A stretch of 55,436 nucleotides of DNA from Paludibacteraceae bacterium (GTDB lineage Bacteria; Bacteroidota; Bacteroidia; Bacteroidales; Paludibacteraceae). Shown piece after piece: positions 44,707 through 53,525 of this stretch. The notes below the pieces were generated by a model, which saw only the letters and a list, made by a program, of their open reading frames with translations, was not told the DNA's origin and made no database searches. Positions within the stretch are counted from its first letter, which is position 1; each line of letters begins with the position of its first letter. The stretch spans positions 1-55,436 of the forward strand of contig JAFVBR010000035.1 in NCBI GenBank assembly GCA_017479885.1. Direction: 5' to 3'. A program made the position numbers and the translations under genes.

Positions 44707-44719
44707 TATGTTTTTCGAT

Positions 44720-46615
44720 TTACCGGCAGACAAGTTTGTGCGGACGGCCGTCAACGAGCACAATGTACGCTCCTGCGGGCAGCGGACGTGAAATGCGGTC
44801 GGTAGTGCACGAGAATACAGAGCGTCCGTAAATGTCAATAATCTGCAGGTGTGCAGGCACTTGACTGCGGAAAATCAGTGTGCCATCGGAGTAACTGAGA
44901 CTGCTGTCCTTTGTGTCGGCGAGGGCGGAAGGAGTCTGTTTGACGGTTTTCTTGTATAGTTGCACGGGTTGCTGCCCTGAGGTGTAGAAGCGGAACATAC
45001 CGGACGAGTTGTTGTAGCGCAGAGTCCGCGATGACAATGAACCAGTGCCTGATATTACGGCATCGCCTCCTGACATGCGGAGACTTATGTCAAGTTTGTC
45101 AGTACTGCTGCTGAGAGTGTTGGAGTTGGTGCTGATGCCGATGTAGTGACCGGTAGAGCTGCGCATGGAGTAGGTGCCTAATACTGTTCCTGCGTCAATG
45201 TTTACCGCAGCAGCATCGATGGTCGGGGTGGCGGCAATAATATTGTTGCTGATGCTGACCTTTGTCTTGTTGGATGCCGAAGCAATCTTCGACGCATCGT
45301 CAGCGATAGACGCATTGAGGTAGTATCCGTAATCTTCGCTGACTATGAGATAGATTCCGTTCCAGTCGGCAGGTTCGGCTTGAAGAAGGTAGTAGTCGCC
45401 TTCGGGCACGGGTTGCGTGGTGGTGTCGGTCTGGCATGTTGTGGCAGTAGCGCTCACCAAGAGAGTGATGGTGTTCAGCGAGTCGTTGCTGATGGTGATT
45501 GTAGCGCGGCTGTTGCCTTCTTCGGCAGGAGAGAAGATGATGGCGACATCGTGTCCTGCTGCCACTTGCTCAGGCGTGAGGAAAGAGGGTGATATGCTGA
45601 AGATAGCGGAGTCGGATGAAGAGACAGTGAGCAATGTGTTGGTGCTGAGGTTGCCGCCTTTGACGTTGAGGGTGAGCGTGGCAGTCTCACCCGCGCATGC
45701 CGACATCTGCATCTGTGCACCGTTTTCAGGCGATGAGATATAGGGGGTGACAACGGGCGGTTGCTGTCCTTCGTAGGCGCATACGAGAGTGCTCAGACTG
45801 ACGGTCTGACCTTTCTTGTTTCCCCAGATGTATTCAGCCAGTTCCGGGTAGTCGATGAAGGGGTTTCGGTTGCCTTGAGTAGCTTCGATGGAGTCGTTGC
45901 GGCGCAGTTCTTTATCTGAGACAGGGTCTTGCCGGTGCCACTTGAGCAGCAGATTCATGCCGTATTGCGTTAGTCCGAAGTTGCCGTTTGCAGTGTAGTC
46001 ACCGGTGAAGATGGCACTTCCGGCGCTACTGGTGGCTTTCAACTCCCACTTTGCCATAGTGCCGAAGTAGCCGCGTGCAAAATCGCCCTTGTATTCATCA
46101 CGCGGTTCGAACACTGTGCCGGAATAGCCGCTGAAGGATGATGTGCCTTTCTTGTTGCCGTTGTAGGTATAGTCGAAGTTTGTGGTTTCGCCAAATGGCA
46201 AACTGCTTCTGATGCCGTTTACCTTGCCGTCGGTAGGTACCACGTGGAAGATGTCGCTGCCCTGCTTGCTGGTTTTTGGACTGCTTCCCCACCAACTCTT
46301 GGGTATGGAGTGTTCGCGGTTGTAGCAGTCGCACTCGTTTTTGTAGTTGCCGCATGAGTTAGAGAAAGCAAACCGACAACCTCCGTACATGTCGATGAGC
46401 TGGCCGTTCTCGTCGACATCTGTTTTCTTGTAGGCAGTCAGCAGACCGTCGTAACCGAGGTCGCTGTACCCCTGCTGTGTGCAGGCATATACGGCTTTCC
46501 ACAGGTTGACACCGGATTTGCCGTTAATTTGCGTGTAGTGTGTTGCGCTCGGTCGTGCCGATGCTCCAAGGGCAACAAGCACAGCGCAGAAAGTGAGCAA
46601 TGTGTGTTTTTTCAT
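44720..46615 (-). CDS. Secreted endonuclease I (EndA/NucM type) with C-terminal sorting-like tail
   Basis: Start at ATG 46615 (MKKHTLLTFCAVLVALGASA, signal peptide); the longer frame would run into hisS and is rejected. The 631-residue product has the endonuclease I domain in the first third, with CDCYNREHSIPKSWWG (metal/His), SDIFHVVPTDGKVNGIRSSLPFGE and GDFARGYFGTMAKW. A BACON/Ig-like middle (ATLTLNVKGGNLSTNTLLTVSSSD) follows, then a beta domain around DYYLLQAEPADWNG, and a type-IX-sorting-like end (LQIIDIYGRSVFSC .. RPLPAGAYIVLVDGRPHKLVCR). It degrades DNA outside the cell, probably for nucleotide scavenging. It begins 17 bp after hisS. Confidence 0.88.
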   Translation of the reverse strand: MKKHTLLTFCAVLVALGASARPSATHYTQINGKSGVNLWKAVYACTQQGYSDLGYDGLLTAYKKTDVDENGQLIDMYGGCRFAFSNSCGNYKNECDCYNREHSIPKSWWGSSPKTSKQGSDIFHVVPTDGKVNGIRSSLPFGETTNFDYTYNGNKKGTSSFSGYSGTVFEPRDEYKGDFARGYFGTMAKWELKATSSAGSAIFTGDYTANGNFGLTQYGMNLLLKWHRQDPVSDKELRRNDSIEATQGNRNPFIDYPELAEYIWGNKKGQTVSLSTLVCAYEGQQPPVVTPYISSPENGAQMQMSACAGETATLTLNVKGGNLSTNTLLTVSSSDSAIFSISPSFLTPEQVAAGHDVAIIFSPAEEGNSRATITISNDSLNTITLLVSATATTCQTDTTTQPVPEGDYYLLQAEPADWNGIYLIVSEDYGYYLNASIADDASKIASASNKTKVSISNNIIAATPTIDAAAVNIDAGTVLGTYSMRSSTGHYIGISTNSNTLSSSTDKLDISLRMSGGDAVISGTGSLSSRTLRYNNSSGMFRFYTSGQQPVQLYKKTVKQTPSALADTKDSSLSYSDGTLIFRSQVPAHLQIIDIYGRSVFSCTTDRISRPLPAGAYIVLVDGRPHKLVCR

Positions 46616-46632
46616 GATTAGACGGTTAATAG

Positions 46633-47997
46633 TCAGACAGACTTGATGTGAACCAAGATATCTTTCCCGGCGACGGATTGTTGTTCGCCGGTGAGCATGT
46701 TCTTGAGCATGACGGTGCCGGACTGCATCTCTTCGCTTCCGACAATAGCCACAAATGGAATATGCTTCTGGTCGGCATAGTTCATTTGTTTCTTTATCTT
46801 GCAGATGTCGGGATAAACTTCGGTGTTGACGCCCTCGCGGCGCAGTGCCGAGGCAAGACCGAGACAGTGCTTGCGTTCTGCATCGCCGAAGTGAGCAAAG
46901 AGCAGACATGTCTGTTCGCTGTTGTGTTCGGGGTAGAGCGATAGCTGGTTAAGCACATCGTAGATACGGTCGGCGCCGAAAGAGATACCTACTCCGGAGA
47001 CTCCGGGCATGCCGAAGATGCCTGTAAGGTTGTCGTAACGGCCGCCTCCTGTGATGCTGCCCATCTCCACGTCAAGCGCTTTCACCTCGAAGATGGCACC
47101 GGTGTAGTAGTTGAGTCCGCGTGCAAGGGTGAGGTCGAGCATTACCGGAAGTGTTACACCTGTGTCGCGGCATAGGCTGAGCACTTCTTTGGTTTCCTCA
47201 ATGCCAAGCAGTCCGGTATCGGACGATGCCAGAATATCGGTCAGCTTGATCAGTTTCTCCTCGTTGGTTCCCGTAAGGTTGAGAATGGGTTGCAGGTGTG
47301 TTATAGCCTGTTCGGAGAGTCCTTTCTCCTGCAGTTCACGGTTGACATTGTCAATACCTATCTTGTCCATTTTGTCGATGGCAACGGTGATGTCGGTAAG
47401 GCGTTCAGCCTCGCCTATCACTTCGGCAATACCTGCAAGAATCTTACGGTTGTTGAGGTGCAGGCAGACGCGTATGCCGAGTCGGCGGTAAACCTCTTCC
47501 ACTATCTGAATAAGTTCTGTTTCGCAGAGCAGCGAGTCGGTACCAACTACGTCAACGTCGCACTGGTAGAACTCGCGGTAGCGCCCTTTCTGAGGACGGT
47601 CGGCACGCCACACGGGCTGTATCTGGTAGCGGCGGAAGGGGAACTGTATTTTGTCGCGGTTCTGCACCACAAAGCGTGCAAAGGGCACAGTCAGGTCGTA
47701 GCGCAGACCTTTCTCGGAGATCCGGTTGGTGAGTTGAGGAACGGTGGAACCGGCAAATTCAGCCTCAGTGATGCCTTGCCTCCAGTCGCCTGAATTGAGA
47801 ATCTTGAACAGCAGTTTGTCGCCTTCCTCGCCGTATTTGCCCATCAGTGTGGAGAGGTTCTCCATGGCCGGGGTCTCAATCTGCTGGAATCCGTAAAGGC
47901 GGAACACGCTGCGGATGGTAGAGAAAATATAATTGCGTCGCGCCATCTCTTCTGGTGTGAAGTCGCGCGTACCCTTTGGAATACTTGGCTTGTTCAT
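46633..47997 (-). CDS. hisS: Histidyl-tRNA synthetase
   Basis: A 454-residue class II synthetase: [19 protein letters not shown] start, [13 protein letters not shown], motif 2 [29 protein letters not shown], the His-specific [15 protein letters not shown] and [13 protein letters not shown], motif 3 [15 protein letters not shown], and a C-terminal anticodon domain ([14 protein letters not shown] .. [16 protein letters not shown]). It charges tRNA-His. It is 24 bp downstream of kdtA in the same direction. Confidence 0.97.
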   Translation of the reverse strand: MNKPSIPKGTRDFTPEEMARRNYIFSTIRSVFRLYGFQQIETPAMENLSTLMGKYGEEGDKLLFKILNSGDWRQGITEAEFAGSTVPQLTNRISEKGLRYDLTVPFARFVVQNRDKIQFPFRRYQIQPVWRADRPQKGRYREFYQCDVDVVGTDSLLCETELIQIVEEVYRRLGIRVCLHLNNRKILAGIAEVIGEAERLTDITVAIDKMDKIGIDNVNRELQEKGLSEQAITHLQPILNLTGTNEEKLIKLTDILASSDTGLLGIEETKEVLSLCRDTGVTLPVMLDLTLARGLNYYTGAIFEVKALDVEMGSITGGGRYDNLTGIFGMPGVSGVGISFGADRIYDVLNQLSLYPEHNSEQTCLLFAHFGDAERKHCLGLASALRREGVNTEVYPDICKIKKQMNYADQKHIPFVAIVGSEEMQSGTVMLKNMLTGEQQSVAGKDILVHIKSV

Positions 47998-48021
47998 TTA
48001 TTATTTAACGATTTACTGTTT

Positions 48022-49269
48022 TTACAAATTGGATTTTAAAAATATCTCCTGAAATATTTTGTCTGCGGCATCTGTCTCGGAGAGAACGAACTGCAGGGCT
48101 TTCTGTCCCATGTCGGCGGCATTGAGGAAAGCGGTGTCGAGCGCTTGTTCCAGTTCCTGATAGTTGCTGACGGCAATGCCTGCACCTGCTTCTATCAGTC
48201 CCTTGGCCTCGCGGAAACGCTTGTAGTTCTTACCCCAGACGACAGGAATGCCGTAAGCGGCAGGCTCCAGTGTGTTGTGAATGCCGGCACCGAATCCGCC
48301 GCCGATGTATGCCACGTTGGCATAGCGGTAGATGCGTGAGAGCATACCGACTGTGTCCACTACCAGTATGCGGCAGGTGTCCGCGTTTTTCATGTTGGCT
48401 TGCGTGAGGCGGATATATCTGCCTTCGGTCAGTTGGAAGATGTTGTGCAGATGCTTCTCGTCGGTCTCATGTGGAACGAGTATCAAGCGTGTGTCCTGGT
48501 GACGGTTGATGTATCTCACTATCAGTTCCTCGTCGGGCAACCACGTGCTGCCAGCCACAAGCACTTTGCTTCTCAGTGTCAGACCTTCACTGCCTGTTTT
48601 GTGTTCCGGCATACCATTTACGAAACGGTCAACCAGCGGAATCTCTTCGGCGCTCTGCGCTATCTGCGCTACTCGCTTGAAGCGAGGGTCGCCGGTGACC
48701 ACGGTGTTGGTGATGCCGTATTGCGCAAGCAACTTGCGGGATGCCTCGTCCTGCACCAGCAGGCGGGTGAAGCAGCCGAGCAACTGCCTGTAGGGACGAC
48801 CTATTAGAGGGCGGAAGAAGAACTGTTCTTTGCGGAAGACGGAGGCGATGCTGTAGGTCTCTATTCCGCGTTTGCGCAGTTCGCGGAGGTAGGCAGGCCA
48901 GTACTCGTATTTGATAAAGACCGCTTTCTCCGGTTGCAGGATATCAAGAAAACGTCCGGCGTTTCTGCGTGTGGCAAAGGGCAGATACATCACAAGGTCG
49001 GCACCTGTATAGTTCTTGTGCAGTTCATATCCAGACGGGGAGAAGAAAGTAAGGAGAATCTTCTTGTGCGGCTGCTCTTTTCTGAGCCTTTCAATCACGG
49101 GTCTGCCTTGCTCGAACTCGCCCACTGAGGCTGCATGAAACCATATCCAACTGCCTTCTTGTCGTGCCTGTTTCAGTTGCGGGATAGCGTTTTTCTGACC
49201 ACGGCAGAGCAAGCGTGCTTTCTTGTTCCAGAGCGAAGCAATGTATATGAGAAGAAAATAAATCAGCAT
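48022..49269 (-). CDS. kdtA: 3-deoxy-D-manno-octulosonic acid (Kdo) transferase
   Basis: A 415-residue GT30 enzyme with an N-terminal membrane anchor (MLIYFLLIYIASLW). The catalytic Glu region HAASVGEFEQGRPVIE, TFFSPSGYELHKNY, FIKYEYWPAYLREL, GDPRFKRV, LVAGSTWLPDEELIVRY, LVPHETDEKH and VAYIGGGFGAGIHNTLEPAAYGIPVVWG are the standard stations. It adds Kdo to lipid A on the cytoplasmic face. No typical promoter is seen upstream, so it may be read from the flavin reductase promoter 46 bp and one gene upstream. Confidence 0.96.
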   Translation of the reverse strand: MLIYFLLIYIASLWNKKARLLCRGQKNAIPQLKQARQEGSWIWFHAASVGEFEQGRPVIERLRKEQPHKKILLTFFSPSGYELHKNYTGADLVMYLPFATRRNAGRFLDILQPEKAVFIKYEYWPAYLRELRKRGIETYSIASVFRKEQFFFRPLIGRPYRQLLGCFTRLLVQDEASRKLLAQYGITNTVVTGDPRFKRVAQIAQSAEEIPLVDRFVNGMPEHKTGSEGLTLRSKVLVAGSTWLPDEELIVRYINRHQDTRLILVPHETDEKHLHNIFQLTEGRYIRLTQANMKNADTCRILVVDTVGMLSRIYRYANVAYIGGGFGAGIHNTLEPAAYGIPVVWGKNYKRFREAKGLIEAGAGIAVSNYQELEQALDTAFLNAADMGQKALQFVLSETDAADKIFQEIFLKSNL

Positions 49270-49315
49270 CTTTTCTGTCGAATATAATAATCTTCGGTAT
49301 TCTTTTCAACCGTTT

Positions 49316-49996
49316 TTATTCTTCCAACAGTTTTTTGCCGGCTCCCCATGCCTTGCCCACTTCCCCGCCTATACTGCGGTAGCTTACTCCGGCAGCATCG
49401 AAGACGATAGGTTTGAGTTTGCCGAGGTCCACCTTGCCGTCAGTCAGCACCGACTCGTCAGCACTCATGTTGACAACTTCACCGACAAGAATACCGTCTT
49501 CAAAACTTACTACCTTGCATTCGAGTGTGAGCGGATACTCGTTGATAATAGGTGCGTCCACGTTGGGCGAAGGCGTCACGGTGAAGCCAGCGCGGGCCAC
49601 TTTGTCAGGTACCTTGTTTCCGCTGACGATACCGAAATAATCGGATTCAACCACGGTACGCTCGTCAGCAAAACTGATGGTAAACGCGCCTGTGAGTTCC
49701 AGATTCTCAGTCGTCTTGTGCTTGGAGAGGCTGATGACAATCTGATTGTAGTCGTACTGCCCTGCCCATGCCGCCATCATCACATCAGGATTCTTGTCTT
49801 TGTCCCATGTGGCAATCATCACACAGGGCTGTGGAGTGGTCATCAGGGCATGTTGTGCACCGAAGTTCGTCCGCCCTGCCACTTCTTGAAATGTCTGCTC
49901 TTTCATGTCTTCGTTGTTGTTTAAGTTACTTTGTTTTGGTTGATTGCAAGCGGCAAGCATCGTTGCCGCGAATGCAAATAACAATAGTTTTTTCAT
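49316..49996 (-). CDS. Flavin reductase-like protein with lipoprotein signal
   Basis: Start at ATG 49996 (MKKLLLFAFAATMLAAC, good lipobox), 226 residues. After a short Asn/Gln linker comes a complete flavin reductase (split-barrel FMN-binding) domain: ALMTTPQPCVMIATWDKDKNPDVMMAAW, IVISLSKHKTTENL, GAFTISFADERTV, YFGIVSGNKVPDK, and LGKLKPIVFDAAGVSYRSIGG. The family is usually cytoplasmic; here the signal would place it in the envelope. An internal Met at residue 31 (MKEQTFQEV) could give a cytoplasmic form. The promoter at 50016-50047 gives a short leader, which supports the upstream ATG. Confidence 0.85.
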   Translation of the reverse strand: MKKLLLFAFAATMLAACNQPKQSNLNNNEDMKEQTFQEVAGRTNFGAQHALMTTPQPCVMIATWDKDKNPDVMMAAWAGQYDYNQIVISLSKHKTTENLELTGAFTISFADERTVVESDYFGIVSGNKVPDKVARAGFTVTPSPNVDAPIINEYPLTLECKVVSFEDGILVGEVVNMSADESVLTDGKVDLGKLKPIVFDAAGVSYRSIGGEVGKAWGAGKKLLEE

Positions 49997-50015
49997 ATCT
50001 ATCTGATTTTGGCTA

Positions 50016-50047
50016 CAAAGATACAAAAAGTTCTGCGTTTATACAAA
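50016..50047 (-). promoter_or_regulatory. Promoter of the flavin reductase-kdtA-hisS unit
   Basis: Minus-strand TTTG (50047-50044), a 20-bp spacer, TATCTTTG (50023-50016). Leader about 13 nt. Confidence 0.72.
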
Positions 50048-50093
50048 AGGATCAGGTAAAAAAGCACACTGAGAATGTTTTCTTACCAAGCTT

Positions 50094-50183
50094 TCATTGC
50101 TCGGTCTCTTCGTGCATCACGCGATATACGCCGCAGCCCAATATCGGCATCTGTATGCCGCTGGAAAGTTGGGTCGTTTGCAT
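50094..50183 (-). pseudogene. Aldo/keto reductase remnant (29 codons)
   Basis: Directly after the alcohol dehydrogenase stop, an ATG frame reads MQTTQLSSGIQMPILGCGVY and ends ..MHEETEQ-stop. This is the typical N-terminus of aldo/keto reductases (LNNGVEMPILGFGVYQ..EEcEQ), which normally continue for about 250 residues. The rest, including the catalytic Tyr/Lys/His, is absent, and the flavin reductase promoter begins 46 bp further on, so most of the gene seems to have been deleted. Confidence 0.75.
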
Positions 50184-50185
50184 AA

Positions 50186-51349
50186 TTACAAGCTGTTTAC
50201 AAGTATGTCTTTAATATCTTTCTCGCTCAGTGGCGCATAGGCGTTCTCCAGTCCTTCGTTGACGGCGATATGATGCGCCATCTCGTCCAGACGGCTGTCG
50301 TCAATGCCTACTTCGCGCAGGTGCATCGGAATGCCGATAGACTCGAAGAACTTGTAGGTCTCGTCAATCGCTTTGCGCGCAATCGTCCACTCGTCTAATG
50401 ACGCGTCAATGCCGAAGACGTTGATGCCGTACTTGACGAAGCGGGGTAGGGTGTGCTCGTCCAAGATATGCGTCATCCAGCGCGGCGTGATTATCGCCAG
50501 CCCTTCGCCGTGGGTGATGTCATAATAGGCGGAAAGGGCGTGCTCGATGCCGTGGCAGGGCCATCCGGACTCACTGTTGCCGAGCGAGAGAATACCGTTG
50601 CAGCCATAGGTGCAGGCGAGCATCATCTCCGCGCGGGCGGTGTAGTCCTCGGGATTATCCAAGCATTTCCTGCCGTTGACCATAAGACTGCGTAGCATGG
50701 ACTCGCAGAATCCGTCGTTGAGCAGTGTGGTGTCTTCGGCAAAATACTGCTCGATGGTGTGGTTCATGGCATCAGCAATACCTGCGGCAGTTTGTTTTTT
50801 TGACACTGAGAACGTGTATGTCGGGTCGAGGAAAGATGTATGCGGGAAGAGGTGGCGGTCCATATAGCCTATTTTGTCGTTGGTCTCCGTGCGGGAGATA
50901 ACGCCTCCGCAGTCATACTCGCTACCGGTTGCCGCGAGGGTGATGATGTCCACGATCGGCAGTGCCGCCTGCGCTTTGACTTTATAAGAGATGAGGTCCC
51001 ACGGGTCGCCGTTGTAGCATGCACCCGCTGCAATCGCCTTTGAGCAGTCGAGCACACTGCCGCCGCCGACAGAGAGGATGACATCAATCTTATGTTCCTT
51101 ACACAGGCGCACACCGTCCAATACCGACGGATTGTACTTGGGGTTCGGCTGAATACCGCTCAACTCGATAATTTCGAAGTCTTTGAGCAAGTCTTGCACC
51201 TGCTGATAGAGACCGATTTTCTTAATACTGCCTCCGCCGTAAGTCAGGAGGATTCTCTTGCCGAAAGTGCTCATCACTTGCGGCAGTTTGGCGATAGCAC
51301 CCTTGCCGAAAATAAGGCGTGTCGGGGTTTGGTAATCAAAGTTTTGCAT
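50186..51349 (-). CDS. Iron-containing alcohol dehydrogenase (YqhD/BdhA type)
   Basis: Start at ATG 51349 (MQNFDYQTPTRLIFGKGAI), 387 residues, the family length. It shows the dinucleotide loop GGGSVLDCSKAIA, AATGSEYDCGGVIS, and the metal-ligand set in DAMNHTIEQYF (Asp, His), HGIEHALSAYYDITHGEGLAI (two His). It reduces short aldehydes or ketones with NAD(P)H. The ATG is 1 bp after the cupin stop and the aldo/keto reductase remnant starts 2 bp after its own stop, a compact redox operon. Confidence 0.95.
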   Translation of the reverse strand: MQNFDYQTPTRLIFGKGAIAKLPQVMSTFGKRILLTYGGGSIKKIGLYQQVQDLLKDFEIIELSGIQPNPKYNPSVLDGVRLCKEHKIDVILSVGGGSVLDCSKAIAAGACYNGDPWDLISYKVKAQAALPIVDIITLAATGSEYDCGGVISRTETNDKIGYMDRHLFPHTSFLDPTYTFSVSKKQTAAGIADAMNHTIEQYFAEDTTLLNDGFCESMLRSLMVNGRKCLDNPEDYTARAEMMLACTYGCNGILSLGNSESGWPCHGIEHALSAYYDITHGEGLAIITPRWMTHILDEHTLPRFVKYGINVFGIDASLDEWTIARKAIDETYKFFESIGIPMHLREVGIDDSRLDEMAHHIAVNEGLENAYAPLSEKDIKDILVNSL

Positions 51350-51350
51350 A

Positions 51351-51701
51351 TTAATGGAATTTGTTATATTGTTCATTACTTACCGGTTCGAGCCATTCGT
51401 TAGAGGCACCGGGTTGCTCTTGGGTATGGATGGCGAGGTGTTGCAGCCAACTGTCCGTTGCTGCGCCGTGCCAATGCTTGACGCCTTCGGGGATGGCGAT
51501 AACCATGCCGGGTATAAGCGGCACAGCCGGTTTGCCCCACTCTTGATACCAGCCTTTGCCACTGATGCAGACAAGCACCTGAACCGCGCCGTGGTGGATA
51601 TGCCAGTTGTTGCGGCAACGAGGCTCGAAGGTAACGTTGGCAACACCGCTTGCGTAAGGCTGCAAGTAACTGTTCATATTCTTAAAACCGATAAAGTCCA
51701 T
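51351..51701 (-). CDS. Cupin-domain protein, probably missing its original signal peptide
   Basis: The cupin barrel is complete: NVTFEPRCRNNWHIHHGAVQVL (metal His pair), GKGWYQEWGKPAVPLIPGMVIAIPEGVKHWHGA (second half with His). I use ATG 51701 (MDFIGFKN), giving 116 residues. Upstream, the same frame stays open and encodes a lipoprotein-like SLLFSC, but the likely original ATG at 51810 is one base out of frame. The family usually stands beside alcohol dehydrogenase, aldo/keto reductase and flavodoxin genes in Bacteroidales, as here. Precise reaction unknown. Confidence 0.78.
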   Translation of the reverse strand: MDFIGFKNMNSYLQPYASGVANVTFEPRCRNNWHIHHGAVQVLVCISGKGWYQEWGKPAVPLIPGMVIAIPEGVKHWHGAATDSWLQHLAIHTQEQPGASNEWLEPVSNEQYNKFH

Positions 51702-51810
51702 TTTTGGATTTTCAACCCGGGTCGGGACACGGCTTACTGTTGTCACTTGTAACGATGTATGACATGAGAACAATAGGCTGATAAAGCTAAGACAACAAAA
51801 GAAGCCTCAT
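51702..51810 (-). other. Frameshifted signal-peptide region of the cupin gene
   Basis: From ATG 51810 the frame reads MRLLLLS and stop. Removing one T from the TTTT run (51797-51800, minus strand) would give MRLLCCLSFISLLFSC followed by the open frame of the cupin. A TATTTTTG box at 51821-51828 lies just upstream, without a good -33. Confidence 0.55.
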
Positions 51811-51819
51811 GGAATAGAA

Positions 51820-52716
51820 TCAAAAATATTTAAAGGCTACAGTATAACTCATGTATTGATTATTTTTTACAAGTACATTAAAAATGTCTCCCAAATTATT
51901 TCCTGTTCCCAATACATAATAGTTGTCTTTAAAATCAAAATCTCTCATGACAATGGTAGCCGTCTTGGCCTTGTTATTGCCGATAGTCTCCCATGGCGAC
52001 TCCAAAAAAGTAGAAGAACGAATTTTTTTTGGGAAAACAGTAGAAAGCATCCATGTCTTATATGCGAACATTATTCCTGTCTCAAACGCTTCTTTTGCGT
52101 TCATGTGCACACCTAATCCTTTAGAGATGGAGGATGCAAACAATTCTAGTTCATAGTTGCCAGGTATGAACCAACCGTTACCCAATTTCTGTGCCCAATC
52201 TATAGAACTGAAATATTCCGGCAGATTGACATCGTTTTCTTCACAAAAATCTATAATCATCTGCTGGTCCTGTAGTCCGTTTCCCGTCATCTTGGCTGCC
52301 ACGTTTCGAAGCATCTGTCGTTCTTGCTTCTCTGTAATGCCGGTTCTATGCATCAGCGGCATCGAAGGCAACCAAGCTATTACAGCATCAAACAACACAT
52401 CTGCCTGGGCAACATAATCATCTACGTGAGAAATATCCACCCCTAATTTCTTCATTTGCGATTTCGCCATTTTAAGATTCATCTTCTCGTACTTCTTTTT
52501 GTTGTTTCGAATGGATTTTATATCACTTGTTATGGATTTTTCTGTAGAATAACCGCCACATGGTGCCATAATGAGCCCGTGTTCTCCTGTCTCATCAACA
52601 TAAATCACTACAGAAGGAATACCCGTTTGGGGATCATAAAACCAATCTCCAACCTCATAGGCGAATGCGAAAGTAGTGCTCACCACAAGAATAACAATAA
52701 CAAGAATCTTTCTCAT
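51820..52716 (-). CDS. Secreted protein of unknown function
   Basis: A 298-residue product with a Sec signal (MRKILVIVILVVSTTFAFA). The first mature part YEVGDWFYDPQTGIPSVVIYVDETGEHGLIMAP resembles the entry of FISUMP-like or DUF1566-like secreted domains, and the middle KNGWFIPGNYELELF recalls the W-x-PS/T-ELxxL helix of those domains. The typical final RPV strand is replaced by YTVAFKYF. Not assignable further. It has its own consensus promoter. Confidence 0.72.
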   Translation of the reverse strand: MRKILVIVILVVSTTFAFAYEVGDWFYDPQTGIPSVVIYVDETGEHGLIMAPCGGYSTEKSITSDIKSIRNNKKKYEKMNLKMAKSQMKKLGVDISHVDDYVAQADVLFDAVIAWLPSMPLMHRTGITEKQERQMLRNVAAKMTGNGLQDQQMIIDFCEENDVNLPEYFSSIDWAQKLGNGWFIPGNYELELFASSISKGLGVHMNAKEAFETGIMFAYKTWMLSTVFPKKIRSSTFLESPWETIGNNKAKTATIVMRDFDFKDNYYVLGTGNNLGDIFNVLVKNNQYMSYTVAFKYF

Positions 52717-52732
52717 AACAATAGTTTTTATG

Positions 52733-52764
52733 CAAAGGTAGCAAAGACATGTGATATTTGCAAT
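52733..52764 (-). promoter_or_regulatory. Promoter of secreted-protein gene 51820-52716
   Basis: Minus-strand ATTG (52764-52761), a 20-bp spacer, TACCTTTG (52740-52733). Leader about 10 nt. Confidence 0.68.
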
Positions 52765-52933
52765 CGTCTTATTTATCGGGTGAAAGTTTCCTAAGTTTTC
52801 ATCTTAAGAGCGAAAGCAAACGCTTCTTTTAATCAATATGTTATCGCGGGTCGTTACGCGCGGGTGCTCCTCATTTAATGTCGCGGAGCAGAGGACGGCA
52901 TGTTTAAACTATTCAGAATTCCAGAACAGTTGG

Positions 52934-53401
52934 TCATTTATTTAGTTCCAAGTATTTTTCTATGTCTTGTTCGGTGGGAAGTTGGAGACGGTATTTGCTG
53001 ACAAAAACACTGTCTGCCAAACCTTCCGTAACATATTGCACCGTAGTCTTTCCGTAGTCCGAAAAAGAAATTGCGGTTGGCAACCGCAAAATGCCTTTCT
53101 GACTGAATTTCAGCACAAAAGGCATTACTTGTTCGCCTAATTGCGGGTACGCATTGTACATCAAACGGAACTCATACAAACGCCTTTCTCCAAGACAGCG
53201 CGTGTGAATACGTTTCGCCAGATTCTTCAAGAGTGCCTCACCATATTGCGCTCTATCCTCGCCATTCTGTTCGTACTCCACTATATACCAGCCAACCAGC
53301 CAGTTACGCGCAGTCAAAGACAAATTGACCGCGTGAGCCGCCTGTTGCTGCAAAGCAGACTGGACGGATTCAATATTTTGGGCTAATAGTTCAAACGTCA
53401 T
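52934..53401 (-). CDS. DUF1016 (YhcG-type) protein lacking its nuclease core
   Basis: Start at ATG 53401, just below the promoter at 53424-53455. The 155-residue product has a DUF1016 N-terminal domain (LSLTARNWLVGWYIVEYEQNGEDRAQYGEALLKNLAKRI .. GERRLYEFRLMY). It then jumps to what looks like the extreme C-terminus of the same family (DYGKTTVQYVTEGLADSVFVSKYRLQLPTEQDIEKYLE). Normal members are about 340-370 residues, with a PDDEXK nuclease domain in between. The missing roughly 180 residues suggest an in-frame internal deletion and loss of nuclease activity. Confidence 0.68.
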   Translation of the reverse strand: MTFELLAQNIESVQSALQQQAAHAVNLSLTARNWLVGWYIVEYEQNGEDRAQYGEALLKNLAKRIHTRCLGERRLYEFRLMYNAYPQLGEQVMPFVLKFSQKGILRLPTAISFSDYGKTTVQYVTEGLADSVFVSKYRLQLPTEQDIEKYLELNK

Positions 53402-53423
53402 GGTGTAATATGCAAAGCCGCTG

Positions 53424-53455
53424 TAAAAGTACAACTTTTTTGCTTGATATGCAAA
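53424..53455 (-). promoter_or_regulatory. Promoter of the DUF1016 gene
   Basis: Minus-strand TTTG (53455-53452), a 20-bp spacer, TACTTTTA (53431-53424), one mismatch in the -7 box. It sets the start at 53401. Confidence 0.55.
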
Positions 53456-53498
53456 TTTATTTGTGATTTTCGGCGATTTATGCATTTTGATACAAAAA

Positions 53499-53525
53499 AA
53501 ATAGGACCTTTGCAAGTCCTATTTT
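53499..53525 (-). terminator. Intrinsic terminator (minus strand)
   Basis: AATAGGAC (53500-53507) pairs with GTCCTATT (53516-53523) and is followed by eight T on the minus strand. It would end the flavodoxin transcript; the plus strand has only a short U-run. Confidence 0.75.

Noticed and set aside
46616-46909. N-terminal extension of the endonuclease
   Set aside because: It overlaps the end of hisS and would bury the signal peptide.
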